From Sphagnum magellanicum (lineage: Eukaryota > Streptophyta > Sphagnopsida > Sphagnales > Sphagnaceae): a stretch of DNA of 64,000 bases. The notes under the pieces are model-generated. The model saw only the letters and a list, made by a program, of their open reading frames with translations. It made no database searches and was not told where the DNA came from. The stretch lies in NCBI GenBank assembly GCA_021904315.1, contig CM038910.1, positions 7,874,001 through 7,938,000 on the forward strand. The letters run 5' to 3'. Positions 10,783-24,300 of the stretch are shown piece by piece. The position numbers and the translations under genes were made by a program. How positions within the stretch are numbered: position 1 is the stretch's first letter; every line of letters starts with the position of its first letter.

Positions 10783-13700
10783 CTAGTTTGATACCATGGT
10801 CTCAGTCTCTTTTGCAAGACCCTCCCCTGTCCAGTCCTTGTCAGAGGCTAATCCCTTCTGCACCTTCTGCTTCTTTTCAACTGCTTCTTTCTGCCGCTTC
10901 ACCAAATCTGCATGTGTTGTGAAGTAGTCCAATGATGCACTGTACACACATAATGCAAGCAACACAACATATATTCTTCACAAGTGTTGAGAAGAACAAC
11001 TTCACTTTTCAGTACAACTAATCCAAAAACATTACGAGCGATCGTCTGAAAGGCAAAAAAGGATATAAAGATTCCAGATCTGATGGCACAGTACAGCAAA
11101 CAGGGAAGAAGAGGAGGAGCTGAGAATGAGAGCAGGTAGAACAAGAATCTGCCTGTTACATTTCTGTAAGCAATGGGAAGACTCAGTCCTGCTGTCGGCT
11201 CACACTCAAAGAGAGAATAGCTAATAATCAAAAGAGTCTGTAGTATCCTTGCTCAAACTCCAAAAAAAACAAAGGACTTCCTGAATGGGATTCAATGTTG
11301 TTGCTGAAGAAGAAATCTGTCTGAGACCTCTTCAAAAGCCATCTTAAGTAACAAATTGTTAAGAAAAAAAGCAATGGGCTTGAGATCAGTGAGTCTTGGC
11401 ACTAGGAATAGAAGAGAGATTGTTCTTCATACACAAAAGGCTCATGTGATGACTACCAAGTGGCTGTAGGAAATGTACCCTTGGAAATCTTCGATGGAGG
11501 TGAAGCCGTGCTTTGACATGAAGGCTTGCAGGTCATTGCACAAGGATTTCACGTGCCCATATCCATGCAACATCACTCCTGTGCAAACCTGTCATTGTGT
11601 TTAGGTGAGTCCTGATTATTCTTGAGCTTCTGTTGCCATTTCCAGAAGCAACAGGAAGAAAACTCCATCATGACATTGATGTAGCTGCAACATTACCTGA
11701 ACAGTGTTGGCCCCCAGAAGTATGAATTCTGCAGCATCATTGCCTGTCTCCACTCCACCAATACCTGAGAGGAAGAAATTACTGCCCGGAAACTCAGCCT
11801 TCATCATTTGTGCAATTGACATGACCTTAGCCAGTGCAATTGGGTGAATTGCTTTTGATGAATAACCACCTGATATCGAGTACCTGTGAACTCCACACAA
11901 GCATAGTACAGGATAAAATTGCATAGGAATAAGAGAAAATATGTGCCAATACTTCTGGTCTCTGCAAAGGCCTACAGAACTGCCATTTGAGGAGCTCATT
12001 TATACATTCTTGATTGGCTGTTGTGCTGATTTCAGAGTTCAGGAATGAGATTGAGGTCCCTGTCAATGTCTAACTGAGCAGATTTGGTTTCTCTACAAAG
12101 CTCTTTACAGTGGAAAAGCAAATGTACCCTTCAACACAAGGTTCCGGACGTAAGGTGTCAAGGTTGATGCCCATGACACCCATTATGGTGTTGATTGCTG
12201 CAATTCCTTCACAGCCTGCCAGTAAAGCTGTCCGTGCAGGCTATCCTACCCCCCCAGACATATACACATCCAGAACAGCTGTGAATTTCTCCATGGACAC
12301 ATGGGTTGAAAATTTTGCTGCCAGATATTGCAACTCATAAGGCTAAGGATTGACTCCAAAACACCTTACAGCTCTTCCAAATCTCTCCACAAATCCCATG
12401 TGAAAAGATGCAACATACACTAACAATCAAACATTACACAATCCTGGTTGATTCAAACAACAAGAACAACAAAAAGAATTGTGGAATATTGTTGCAGACT
12501 ATTTTCCTCTGCATTTCATACCTGATGTTCCATTATGAGGGCCTGGGGTTTATCTAAGATTTGGATTTTCTGGTGAAGGAAAAAGAAACAAAGATTCACA
12601 TTCTGATGAGATAAGTCTACTAGTTGCTAAACTGTGGAGCGCACAGATAGAAAACCACAAAAATTGAGGACTATGTAAAAGGGTTGACTACCCACCTGAG
12701 TTATGTCTGTAACATTTGGTGTCATTTTAGCCCATACGGGCACAGAAGCTTTAGCATTGATCCATCCACAGACCTCCTCCAATAAAACGCAGTCCTGGCC
12801 CATTACAGCACCCATTTTCCCATGCGCACATCCCAGGTTTATCTCCAACGCATCCTGTTACAAAACCCACCAAAAGATCTTGCTGTGTATCAAAACCATC
12901 TATGCTCCAATCTTCATCTCATATGACAATCTGATGCAGTTGATCAGTTCCACATACCACACCAGTAGCTTCAACCCGCTCAATAATTTCTTCCCAAGAA
13001 GCACGGTGATGCTCCTCCATTATAGATGCAACAAGAATGCGGTCTGGATATTCCTTCTTGAGTTGCTGTAACTCAGCCAGCATTGTCTCAAATGGGCGAT
13101 CACTGATGAGTTCAATATTCTCCCACCCTATCACTTCTGACTTTGTACCAGCTGGTGCCCATGCTTTCAATTTTGCATACCTTGGTGTGACATTCACCAC
13201 TTTTTCCGAGTCCAGTGATACCTGAATTGAAAATAAAAGACAATTATTGGATGATGATGAGCTTCCTCCTCCTCCTTACATGGAGATTCTTGAAACATTG
13301 AGAAGTGCTGAATCCTGAATTCCAATCCCTCTGGAACTTACACACAACAGATATATCATCAGCTCAAACCTTTGCAAGTAATTGCAAGAAGAGTTTGATG
13401 CTGAATTCCCATGACACTCCAGCAAAACGATTGCATAAGAGCTTGATGCTAAATCCCAATGATAGTGCTCTGGTTCTAGAACAGATTTTGAGATGATTTT
13501 TTAATCCATTTGACACTGAAACTGAAACACATGAAGACCATGTTTGGCAAAGAAACTTTTCAAAGGGGTTTTTTCAGAACCTTACAGTTTTGGCAATGAC
13601 ACCGCCCCAACCTTCATCAAATGCACGTTTCATGACAGTGTAATTGGTGCCTGGTGGTCCTGAGCCAATGAGAAAGGGATTTGGAAGCTTCAGACCATTT

Positions 13701-14295
13701 ACTGTAACACTCAAATCTGGTCCCTCTTCTCTGTCTACTGCAGAACATCTTGCTTGAACTCCATAACCTTCACTTGGTTTCATGCCATAGCAGCTGCAAA
13801 TGCAGAAAGAGAAAATGACAATCAGAAATGTAGAGAGAAAAAAGATGAGAACTCCTTAAACAAGATTCATCATCTCTTTCAGCCATCAGACCCTTGTGAG
13901 AGAAACAGTAACAGTAACCTTCTTGATCATCCCTGGGTCTCTTTTTTGTTGTTGCAAAAAATTGCTGACACCTTCTTGATGATGATCCCTATCTTTTTGT
14001 TGTTGCTGCAAATGGTTATAACCTTCCTGATGATGATTCCTGTGCTGTTGTTGTTGCAATTTGCCTCTGTCTCTCAAAGAAAATAGACCAAGCTTCTTGG
14101 ACATCATGGTGATGCCGAGATGATGTCATCTCTGTTCTGAATGCATGAATTCAGAGAGTTTTGGAGGAGAAGGGGGAGGCTTAGCATTTCACTACAGCAT
14201 CCATGCATTTCCTCTTGCCATACATACCTGGGGTGCTTTGTCCTCCCAAGCCTCATCAACCAAGGAAATGAAGATTGCTCCCGTAAGCCCGCCAT
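10783..14295 (-). CDS. PYD1: Dihydropyrimidine dehydrogenase (NADP+), plastid type
   Basis: The enzyme catalyses the first step of uracil and thymine breakdown, reduction to dihydropyrimidine, and is plastid-targeted in plants. Eight exons on the minus strand join in frame: 14295-14228, 13793-13586, 13221-12958, 12854-12696, 12240-12128, 11883-11697, 11588-11479 and 10939-10783. They give about 421 residues, close to the usual plant length. Residues 1 to about 45 (MAGLREQSSFPWLMRLGRTK...) look like a transit peptide. Family blocks in order are PDLSVTVNGLKLPNPFLIGS, GSGPPGTNYTVMKRAFDEGW, VIGWENIELISDRP, VPVWAKMTPNVTDIT, GCEGIAAINTIMGVMGI, FILLGANTVQVCTGVMLHGY and the C-terminus KDWTGEGLAKETETMVSN. 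The active-site Cys is kept in LEINLGCAHGKMG, but the flexible loop that follows is about four residues shorter than in the family (see findings). The gene is head-to-head with INTS6. Exon 1 is the least certain; the other joins all keep phase and meet GT-AG. Confidence 0.93.
13318..13478. repeat. Short degenerate tandem repeat in a PYD1 intron
   Basis: AAGAGTTTGATGCTGAATTCCC and AAGAGCTTGATGCTAAATCCC, each followed by AATGATAG- or CATGACAC-like sequence, form a two-unit repeat of about 54 bp within the second PYD1 intron. Confidence 0.55.
13913..14075. repeat. About 63-bp tandem repeat, three copies, PYD1 intron 1
   Basis: The unit contains ACCTTCTTGATGATGATCCC followed by TTTTTGTTGTTGCTGCAA. 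Three diverged copies follow one another within the first PYD1 intron. The minus-strand Gln/His-rich open frame seen here is a by-product. Confidence 0.7.
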
Positions 14296-14611
14296 TATCA
14301 ATCTCTCTCTCTCTCTGTTTCTCGTCGAATTGCTCGGATTCTGCGTACTCTAGAAGCAGTTGCAAATCTGCCATCATTCCCAGAGAATGTTCTGAGCACA
14401 AAAATCCAAATTTCCACTCCTTCTTCTTCTTCCTCTTCCAAGAAGGAATAATGCAATCTCGGGAGGGAAATCAAAACTGTAGAACAACAACACGTGGTGT
14501 TTGTCTACGGCGTCCTTCCTGATCAAGCTTTCAAAACATGTGCACAAAAAGAGAGAGAAAACGGAAATCTGCAAAACAAAATCCGGGCACAAAAGAAGAA
14601 AGCTTCTGAAC

Positions 14612-14615
<4 letters not shown>

Positions 14616-14653
<38 letters not shown>
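14616..14653. repeat. (GA)n / (CT)n microsatellite in the PYD1 leader
   Basis: About 19 uninterrupted AG units. Read on the PYD1 sense strand this is a (CT)n tract some 320 bp upstream of the start codon. Such tracts are common in plant 5' UTRs and core promoters. Confidence 0.85.
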
Positions 14654-14655
<2 letters not shown>

Positions 14656-15307
14656 GCAACTGAAACTAGAGAAATCTATCCACAAAGCCCTTGCTTGCAC
14701 CTCAAGAAGTGAGAGATTTCTTACGCTTCTGGAGCAAGAACAACGGCAAGAGCAATGAATCGGATTGTTACAAGCAACTGATGCTGGTGGTGGTGGTGGT
14801 GGTGGGAAACAAAAGAACAAGAGCAAAACAGAACTGCGGGATTTGTTCGGTAAGTCCTAACGTCGTACAAAAAGACGCACTGATGCTTCGGCACTTGAAC
14901 GACATTCTTCACTTCCGCTTCTTCATCTCTGCTCATCAAATTTTAAAAAAAACACGCGCACACACAATTTTTTTTTCTTCTCAAAATTCTTCAGAATTTT
15001 CTTGTTTCCTCTTCTTCGTCGTCGCTCGCAGCGGGCGACAAGCGATCGTGAAATCGTCGAAACCGGAACACGACAAGACCTGCGGCGACGACGGAAGAAG
15101 AGACAAGAGCGGCTCGCGAGCTCGCGAGCTCATCGCAACAAGCTCGTCGTTTGTGTAGATTTGCATTGAAAAGGTAGATCTGGAAAAAAAGACGAAATCC
15201 AAGAATATCAAAGGAACAGTAGATTCTGATATCCAAGATTCTCAAAGAAACCGTAGATACTGAAAAAAATCTTCAATCAAATTTCTGGCTTCCGATGTTC
15301 TTTTTGG

Positions 15308-15812
15308 TTGTCCAGTGGCCCAAAAGCCACAGTCGACCAATCACGCAAGGGCCCAAAAAAATTCCCCTATTCATACTGCTGGCCATTGTTTTGTAACGTG
15401 TGTGTGTGTGTGTGAATGTGGTTTTCTCCACTGGCTGAAAAGCTGTGTTCGACCAATCACAAACCATTATTTTCTAGGCCCAACAGAATTCATCCTGTTC
15501 ACATTCAACTGACATTGATTGTTGTCCACTGGCCCAAATTCTTCGTTCCACCAATCACGAACCGTTTTCGAGGGCCCAAGAATGCTGTACCTATTCACAC
15601 ACGTTCGATGGAGGTGTGTGAAGTATGTCCCACTGGCCGGGAATCTACCGTCGACCAATCACAAACCATTTTTCTAGGCCCCAAAATTTTTCCCTATTCA
15701 CACTACTGACGATTTGAGGTAGGCAGTTTGTCCACTGGCCAAGAATCTAGAATCAACCAATCATGATCCATTTCCAGGGCCCATTTTCAATTGATCCTAT
15801 TCACATTATTAC
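15308..15812. promoter_or_regulatory. Five-unit CCAAT-box array in the PYD1/INTS6 spacer
   Basis: Five diverged direct repeats of about 100 bp each contain, in the same order, (T)CCACTGGCC, an A-rich spacer, CGACCAATCA, an AACC-like stretch, GGCCC and CCTATTCACA. The CCAAT pentamers start at 15,337, 15,453, 15,551, 15,655 and 15,757, so spacings are 116, 98, 104 and 102. ACCAATCA matches the classical NF-Y (CBF) site. Just downstream are an inverted copy (CGATTGGCT, about 15,921) and another CCAAT (about 16,037). The array lies between two divergent genes, about 1.0-1.5 kb from the PYD1 start and 1.4-2.0 kb from the INTS6 start; both probably have long leaders, so it may sit near both transcription starts. 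The repeat structure is seen directly; the regulatory role is inferred. Confidence 0.7.
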
Positions 15813-17260
15813 TGAAGCTGTTAGGTGAAGATTAGCGTTTTTTTACGAGACCCCGTCCATCTTTTACTTAACTCGTTTTTTTTCCTTTTCCCGCGGCGGA
15901 AAGAAAACCCAGGGCGCCATCCGATTGGCTCCGTACTCACCGTACGCACCTATGAGAAGAAGGCTTGGAAAGTAAATGGACTGAAGTGGAAAGAAATGGG
16001 TAAACGAAGTGTAAAGTAAAAGAGAAATCCGAAAGTAACGGAGCCAATGGGGTTACGCCAGAGAGGTAATGAAAGCGAAAAGACGTCAGAGAAAAAGAGC
16101 TGCGTACAGAAAAGAAAGAAAAACTGTGAAAAAGAAGAAGAAAGAGGGTACAAAAGAAAAAGGGCCAGGAATCGAAAGAAGGAAGAGATAGGTAAAAGAT
16201 TGTGGTACCAGTAAAGTAAAAGACAAGGAGGTTAAGTAAAAGAAAGATAGGAGCAGCCGCTTTGTACGAGAGAGTGTGCGAGGAAGAAGAGAGAGAGTGT
16301 GTGCGACGAGTTCTGTGCAATTTTTTGCGAGCTTTTTGATCCGCTGTAGACACTTGCATACTTGTGATTCGCAGTTCTCCAGCAATTGTTGTTGTAGCTG
16401 CAACAGCATTTTATTAACTTCCCTTTGGAAATTTTCCATTTCCTTCGTGTTTTTTGAGATTTTTTTTTTCTTCCTTTCTCCGCTGCTCCATGAAGAAGCT
16501 AATTTGCTTCTCTTTTTGGAGGAAGTGGGTCCTTGGGATTTGCTGCTGTTGCTTTGTTTTGCAGCTGCTGGATCATCGTAACGAGTCGCTGATGACTCTG
16601 TCGGTTTCTGGAAATGTGCGGGGTGTGTAACTTATGGGAAGAAGAAGAAGAAGAAGAAGAAGAAGGCTGGGTTTTGTTGTTGGTGAGGTTTCTTTTCTTT
16701 CGCGTACTTGGAATTCCAGAAATGCTTGCTGAATTCTTACAATGTCGGTCGTTGTCGGTGTGCTAAACTTGCACGCGGTGAGCAAGAAGAAAGAGAGAGA
16801 GAGAGAGGACGACGGATTTAGGGTTAAGTCCCGTGCTTGAAGCAGCGACTGCTTTGGCTTTTTTCTCTCCCTTTGTGAAGGAACGAAAGGAAAGGAAAGG
16901 AAAGGAATGCTTGAAGAATGTGATGAGCTTGTTGGATTTGGCAGTAGGATTCCTCTCGAGTTCTGTCAGTTCCCACAAGCTTTGGCGGCAACCCAGAGGT
17001 GTACATTTTGTCGTGAGAATGCAGGCGTTTGTGAAGTTGAAGTAGGGTTCAGAATGTGCATGCCTCTGGAGTTTCAGGGACAAGAAACTGCTCGGTGGCG
17101 GTGGTGATCACTTTGGAGTTTTGTGAATTGGGTGGGTGGCGGATTTGGTGGAGGATCAATTTGCCGGGGGTGCAGCTGCAGTCATACCCTGAAGCTTGGA
17201 GATGCGAGCACCAGGATTAGGGTTTTGTGTGACAAGAAGAAGAAGAAGAAAGCAGCCAAG

Positions 17261-18298
17261 ATGTTGGTGGTCTTTTTGCTGGACACCAGCGCGTCTATGA
17301 ACCAGCGTTGTGCCAATGGCCTCTCGCTCCTGGATTGTGCAAAGAGTGCTATTGAACACTTCCATAAGGTACAACAGAAATTGTTTTTCTTTGCTCTAGC
17401 ATTCATTCCTGACCTAGATTTTTGCAAGGTGAAGAAGAAGAGTAGGAATTCTGCCACATTTCAAGACGCCCAAAGAGAAGAGAGTTTCTGGAATTTGCTA
17501 TGTTTTTCATGTGTTTTTGCATTCACATTCCAGACCTAGATTACAAGGTGAAGAGCAAGCAGGTCATTCAGCATTTCAAGCCACTAAAAGAGAATTTTTT
17601 CTGGAATGTGCTATGGACTCATGTGTTTGGATTTCATGTTGTAATGTCATTGTTGAGAAAGCCCATGATCTGAAACCAGAAAAAAGTTTGTGATCTGAAA
17701 CCAGAGAAAGTCCATGATCTAAGACCAGAAAAAAGTTCATGATCTGAAACTAGAATGCAGCTTGTGAGGACTTCTTTGCGCTTTTCTTGTTTCTGGAAGT
17801 TCATGTCTTTTTCTTGCATCAATCTTTCTATTTGTATGTGAGCAATGATCTGAAGAAGAAGAAGAATAAGAGCTCAAAAGGTCTTCTCCTCCCTCTGAAC
17901 AACATCCTTCATGAGAATGCAAAGTGTAATACTACTGTATGCATGATCTGTGTATCTTTCTTTCCTTTCAGATGTGATTGAGCTTTGGTAGTCCCTGTGT
18001 GGTTTGCCTTGAGGACAACTATTGCATCATTTTTTTACCAAGTTTCTTACACATTCTGTCTGTCTTTTTGTTGGTGGGCGGTTTGGTTTCTTCCAGGTCC
18101 GGTCACGGGATGCAGCTTGTCGGCTTGACAGGTGGGTTCTCAGTTTCTCCACTCTCTCTCAGGACTTGGATTAGATCTGTATTTGCAGTCGTTGAGTAAT
18201 CAAGATTGCATCATGAATGGAAACTGTGGCAGGCTTTACAGCAGTGTGAAAAATTACACTATCTTCAACTTAGAGATGGGTGGTGATGTGTATAGAGA

Positions 18299-18346
<48 letters not shown>

Positions 18347-21300
18347 CAGCATCTTCTGGGCTACTATATGACAGTCATATTTGACAGGAAGAAAATGTGA
18401 CAATTGCAGGTACATGCTTGTCACTTGCGATGATGAGTCTGACTGCATCAAGGTTTGAATTCTCTCAATTATACTCACAATTGTTCCTCCCATGTGTGAT
18501 GGTGTCTCTTTTAGTGCTCTTCCCTCCATCTTGTAGCAAGAGAACCCAAGTAAGAAAATTCCATGGGTTTGTCTGGTGAGGCTGTGTCCTTGACAGTCTC
18601 TGACTTTCAGTCTACCTATCTGTTTCCATCACAGTTGTCATTATGTTTATCTTTTTCCTTTTATTTTTCCATGGGTCTCAATTGGTCTCTCGATTACAGA
18701 TATGTGTTTGAACTGTAAATGAGTATTTCTGTGGAGTCTCTGACCTTCAAGAAAATGACAAAGCAAGAAAGTCCATGAAGGTTTTGAGGCTAATCATGTG
18801 ATTGTTTTCACAGGTGGTGGAGAAGTATCCATTCACTCATTTTATGCGCGCTCTCAAGAGTGTACAGGCCAGGGATTTGACCAACATTGGTGGAGCCCTT
18901 CAGCGCATTTTTGCCTTCCTTCATGTTCAGCGCTTAACACTTGATATTGACCGCTATGGTATCCTACCACTTACCTTTCTTCTTCCCTTGGTATTTTGCA
19001 GAGCCAGTACCCAACTTTTTTGTTTGCCCTTGAGCAATCATGTAGGGTTAAAGGATGATATCATTAAAGGAAAAAGGGGATTGGTTGTGGTTTATGATGC
19101 AGGGCAAGGCCGTAACCCTTGTATGAATGATTTGACCACCATTCTTTTGCTTACAGATGGCACTGAGCTTACCTCCCTGGTATGCCAAATTCCATGCAAG
19201 ATGACCATCAATGGGTTTGCAACAATGTGTAATTAGATCTTAGATTTGTGAGTAATTTGCATCACTGTTTATTGTCTTAAGTCTTCCGTTTTTATGAGAG
19301 TGCTGTGTGGCATGTAGGCTGGTGTGAGTCAAGTCCTACTCTCCAATGGGCCTCTTCCATTGGGTGCAGACCTGGCAGTGCAACCCTTTCGATGGGATCA
19401 AAGAGTATTTGCAACCGTCCTCAGGTAAATCCACACTCCTTTCCATCCCCACAGAATTAGTGCAATTGTGTACCGAATCCTACTGTTCTTACTCTGGTAA
19501 GTTTTCCTACATGTGATCAGACAGCTCACTGAACTGCAAGTCATAGGCTGTCATTGCTGTTCATACTGTGGGTTTTATAGCTCATTTTGGACTTGTCTTC
19601 CTGTTCTTTAGTCCTGATCTGGAGTCTTTCTTTGACCTAAATGGAAGATATTTTTCACCAGTTCTGGTTACCTTTAATCGTGAGTATGGAGATTTCTTGA
19701 GACTCATGAGAGTTATAACTACTTTTGGTGTTAATGTTTGTCTTGACCAGTAACTGTGAAAAAGCCATTTCTTGATCAGGATACCATCTGTTAGTGCTGC
19801 GGTCCTGGAAAGGAGTGGACCCATTCCACAAAATGCACCAATTTCTGGTGCCCAGTCAGCTGTCGCGATGGATACCAACATTTCAGCGTTCTGTGATGTC
19901 ACTGGGTGAGTTCCTTCTGGTGTTTTGTAGTTTCTGTTGGTCAAATCAGTGCTCAAATTGCAAAATTTGCCTCATTTCTACCATTGCCAGTGTGTCAAAA
20001 AAGGACTTTGGGTAAACTCCACACAACAGGAAAATTGCTTTTGAGAGACTTTAGAGTGATGTGCAGTTTCCATGATTGATCAGTTTGAGCCAGATTGGTC
20101 CTATGTTGCTTTAAACCGTAACTGTGTCAAGATGATTTTGTGAGCCCATCCCACTTCAAAGTATCCATGGCACTGGTTGTTTACCCATCAAGTTTGTTCA
20201 TTAACCCTGTTTATTGTGTCACTGTGAACTGAGAGGCCTGATGACATGACCCTGTTTGTTTTTGTTGGGTGCAGAGGGAAGTGTTTTGTGGCAACAAGCT
20301 GGAAAATTCTGATGCAGCATACAGAAGTCATGGCTGCCCGATTGCCACCATGTGTCATTGTTTCCTTTGAGCACATGTCCCTGCCAGGCTCCGCCTCCCT
20401 CCCTCCACAGGTAAGTTTCTTTTATCTTTCCTTTCACATTTGAACTCTTTACTCTCACACTGCAGTACATGTAACTGAAATGTTGCAAGTGAAATTTGTA
20501 TTCTCTGTAACTTTTGAGTTCCTGAGAGTTGTGTGTTTACCCAGGTGCATCAAGCATGCCAGCGTAAAATGTTACTGGTGCGGGGAGGTCAGGCACAGGG
20601 TCAAGGCCACTGGCCTATACCTGAAGCCTATTGGCCTGACCCATTGCACCCTGGTATTCCCCCAAGAGACCCACACCCCGTGATTGCCTACAAACCCATG
20701 GACACAGACCCATATGTACCAGCAAACTTCATCTTTGACAAATATGAGGTACTGGGAGTGGTGTGGAGTGTTTTTCTGAATAATCGAAAGTGCTTAAGGA
20801 GATGAACCTGGCAGTGAACAATGATGGGAGAGATGCCTCTGAACTCAAAACATTGTGTCTTTGCATGTTACAGATTGAATCCAATCCCATCATGGGCTTT
20901 CTTCTCAAAGCTCATGCAGGTGCATGCTGGCAAGTGTATGTGCGAAATAGCAAAGGCCCCAGTAATGGCTATGGTGATCCATTTGGGTAAATTACTTTTT
21001 CTTCTCATTGTTCATTTTGCATTCCCATTGAGGACCCCTGATCTGATCACATTACTAGACCAGACATTGTCCCAGGGCTTCTTCTGTAAGGATTTTCTTT
21101 TGTAACTGTGGCTCCAATACAGATTCTTACGACTTAACCGTGGCGGGAGCAATCTTACACTCTTTGTTCTCCCCTACAATTACCCAGTGAGTAGCCTTTC
21201 CTTTATGCTTAATGTATGAGCAGGTCACTTCTGAACAGAATTCCAGATTCTATTGGATTTCAACATGAAGAGGATTTCGAATTTTTCAAAGCTGGCTGCA

Positions 21301-24300
21301 AGCTCTGATGACATGATAATACTGCTGTGTGTGAACAAAAACCAGGTGTTATGGCAGCTTCTTGACCAATTAGGGAAGATACCAGGTGCTGCCAAAATGG
21401 CTCCACTGCCACAGTGGCGTCAAGATATGGAGCGCTATTGTAACAGTATCCCTGCATACTATGGGCCACCTTTGCGTCATGCCCTCAAGCGCTGGGGCTT
21501 GAATGCCCATGTGGTTCCAGATTCCATGGAAAATTCGCTGCTTGCCGGTTTTGTGGGCACTCAGTTGAAGAAACTCAAGTCGGAAGCGAAAGTGATTTTT
21601 GATGCTGATATGTCTCGTATCATGGTACAAAAGCTCCCCTCTTATCAGATGTTTGATATGATATATTAGTCTTTACATGACTTCTGGATATATGAAAGAA
21701 ACACAAGTACACTTGTTGCTTTCTAATGGTGTTTTTTTCTTGAGGTTTGACAATCCAAGAAGGTGTGCAAGACTGGATTACCAGTGTCCTGGTGAAGGAA
21801 CTCAGAGCCTTTTGAGTTAGATTCCTATAACCTAAACCCTAAACTTCACCAGTTCTAAACTCCAGACAGGAACTGAGTATTTTGTTATGTGCTTTCGGTT
21901 ATGAAGCTGCAGGTTGATAGGTGTATGCTAAGAAGAAAGATTATGTTACTGTGTGCAGACAGAACAGCAGTTTATAGGAATCAGCAGAGGTGTGCATCAT
22001 TCTGGAAGGATTCTCCCACAGCTGGGTCCAAGTACTGAGGCCCCTCCTGGGTTCAATACAACAGGAAGTTTCTCATTGCAGCCACGAGGAATTGGACATG
22101 GAGAACAAGTTACCACCAGGAAAATGGGGTGGGAGATGCTTTTGCCTTCAGGCCCATCCCCACCTCATGCACCCCCTCCATATGCAACTCCTGTTCTGTT
22201 TCCTCCTACTCTTGGAATGGTAGGACCTGAAGTTGCTGCAACCTCCTCCGTCAGCACTGGTATCATGAAGGACATTGGTCTCTTCAAAAATCCATTTGAT
22301 GTTCCCCGTGACCAATTGCTCAGGTGGGTTTTTTTCTTTGTTTTTGTAGCTTGCCTTTCATGTTTGGATCCATGTCTTTTGATTCTGGACAAATTGCTTT
22401 TGACTTCTAGATTGGACAATTGTCAGTGGTTTTCCCCCCCTTCTGTTTCTGTACAGTTCATTTCTATATCCTGAGGTGATGTGATTTTTTGATATACAGA
22501 CAGCTACAATACCTACCCATACGGGTCGCACTGGCAGCAGATGCACGACATCAAAACCGAAGAAATGATCGAGAGGGTGGCAAAATCTTGAACTCAAGCA
22601 TCAGCAACCTTGCTGCCCACCTGGTAGCCAAGGAAGAAGAAGAAGCCCGACATTCACTCCCGATTGAGAAGGTTTTCCTCAGCTTTGATTGTTTCTAGTT
22701 GTTATGTCCACATTTCACTTGCAATCTGTAATCTTTCACCATGTGATCACATTATGCTTTCCATCTCGATATAGTAGGTATTCGTATTGATGAGTGGAGG
22801 ATTCTCTGATTGCTGGAGCAGATGGGTGATTTCAATGATGCACTTCTGAAACAACAGCCTCCTCGCAATCCTTTTGTGAGTATATCTTCTCCTGTAGCTA
22901 CCTCTTAAGAAGCAAATGTTTTGCCCATAAGAAGAATGGGCTCCTCTTTCAGTCAAAGCCCACAAGGACACTGCAATTGTTGATGTTTTGATAAACCTGG
23001 CATGTGTGCCACAGCCTAGCAGATCCCATTTTTCAAGCCCAGAGATTATATGATACATGTGATGATTGTATTGGGTATGGTGCATAACAGTTTTTTTCTC
23101 TAGATGCAAGGCTATATTCAGTCTTTGGTTTGTGATATGGTCTGAAAACGTGCTTGTAGGCAGAAGAGCCAGACAGAAGCAAGCAACAACGTACTATGTT
23201 TGGCAACCCCTATAGACAGGAAAAGAGTGATGGAAGTGCAGATGAAGCCTGGCTTGAAGGAACAAGCCCTTTGTTACGTGGGCGTAAGCGGAGACGACGG
23301 CTGCCACCAGACTCTGCCTCTGGCCCTGCTCTCTCCTCCTCCTCCTCCTCCTCCTCCTCTACATCTGACTCCACCATTGATGTCTCATCAACGGAAGTCA
23401 CCTCCCCAGCAAAACCAGGCCGTGACATCGGAATCACTGATGCAAAAGCCCCTGATGCATCACTTCCACCACTATCTGACCACAGCAGACCCATTGAGCA
23501 AAGACCCTTTGTACTAGGTGCTGAAAGTGCAGAGGAGAAATTCAATCCAAAGCATTTGAAGTCTGGATTGAATGCAGAAAGGCCAAATGAGCCATCAGAG
23601 AAATTCCTTGGGAATACTGACAAAGTTGAGGCAGCAGCAAATGATGCAGTTGTGACCAACAATGTTGAGACCATGATCGTGGAACACAGTGGCCGCAAAC
23701 GCCGAATTGTGGTGGTGACACCATTAGGTTCTCATCAAGAGCAATCTCATGTTGTTGCATTCCTTCTCTCTGTCATTAAAGCTCTCAAATATTCAAAGCC
23801 TTCAAATACACAGAAGGTGCACCTTTTTCTCCCCTTCACCTCAATGGGTTTAGGGTTTAGGGCTGGCTCCTCCTACCTTTGATCTCTATTCAATTCTATA
23901 TTCAATCTTGCAATGCAATCACCGTTATTGGTGATCATGTGAGAGATATAGACTTCTGAGAGCCACTGTAAATATACAACAGGAAGGTATGCTGATTACT
24001 ATTACTCTGGCAGTTGGGCTACATTTCAGATGGTATAATCAATCTGTCAGTTTTTTCTTCCTTTTCTTGGATTGTGATAGCGGTGTTTTTAACTAGTTAA
24101 ATTTTTTGATGTTTCCAGTTATTTGAGCTTTTATCAGTGCCAGATTTTCCAGTTGACAAAAGCAATTTTTTGGAGCAGCTTATTCTTCAGGTGAAATGAC
24201 CTATCCTTTTTGTGTTTGTGCACTACTTATGTTGGGTGTTCACCAATTGCAATGCCCACAACTATTTTCTAAGCATGAGCATTGTGTACTGTTTGATGTG

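Noticed and set aside
23848-23862. GGGTTTAGGGTTTAGGG telomere-like string
   Set aside because: Only two units inside an INTS6 intron. Short telo-box words of this type are frequent in plant genes and do not indicate an interstitial telomere.
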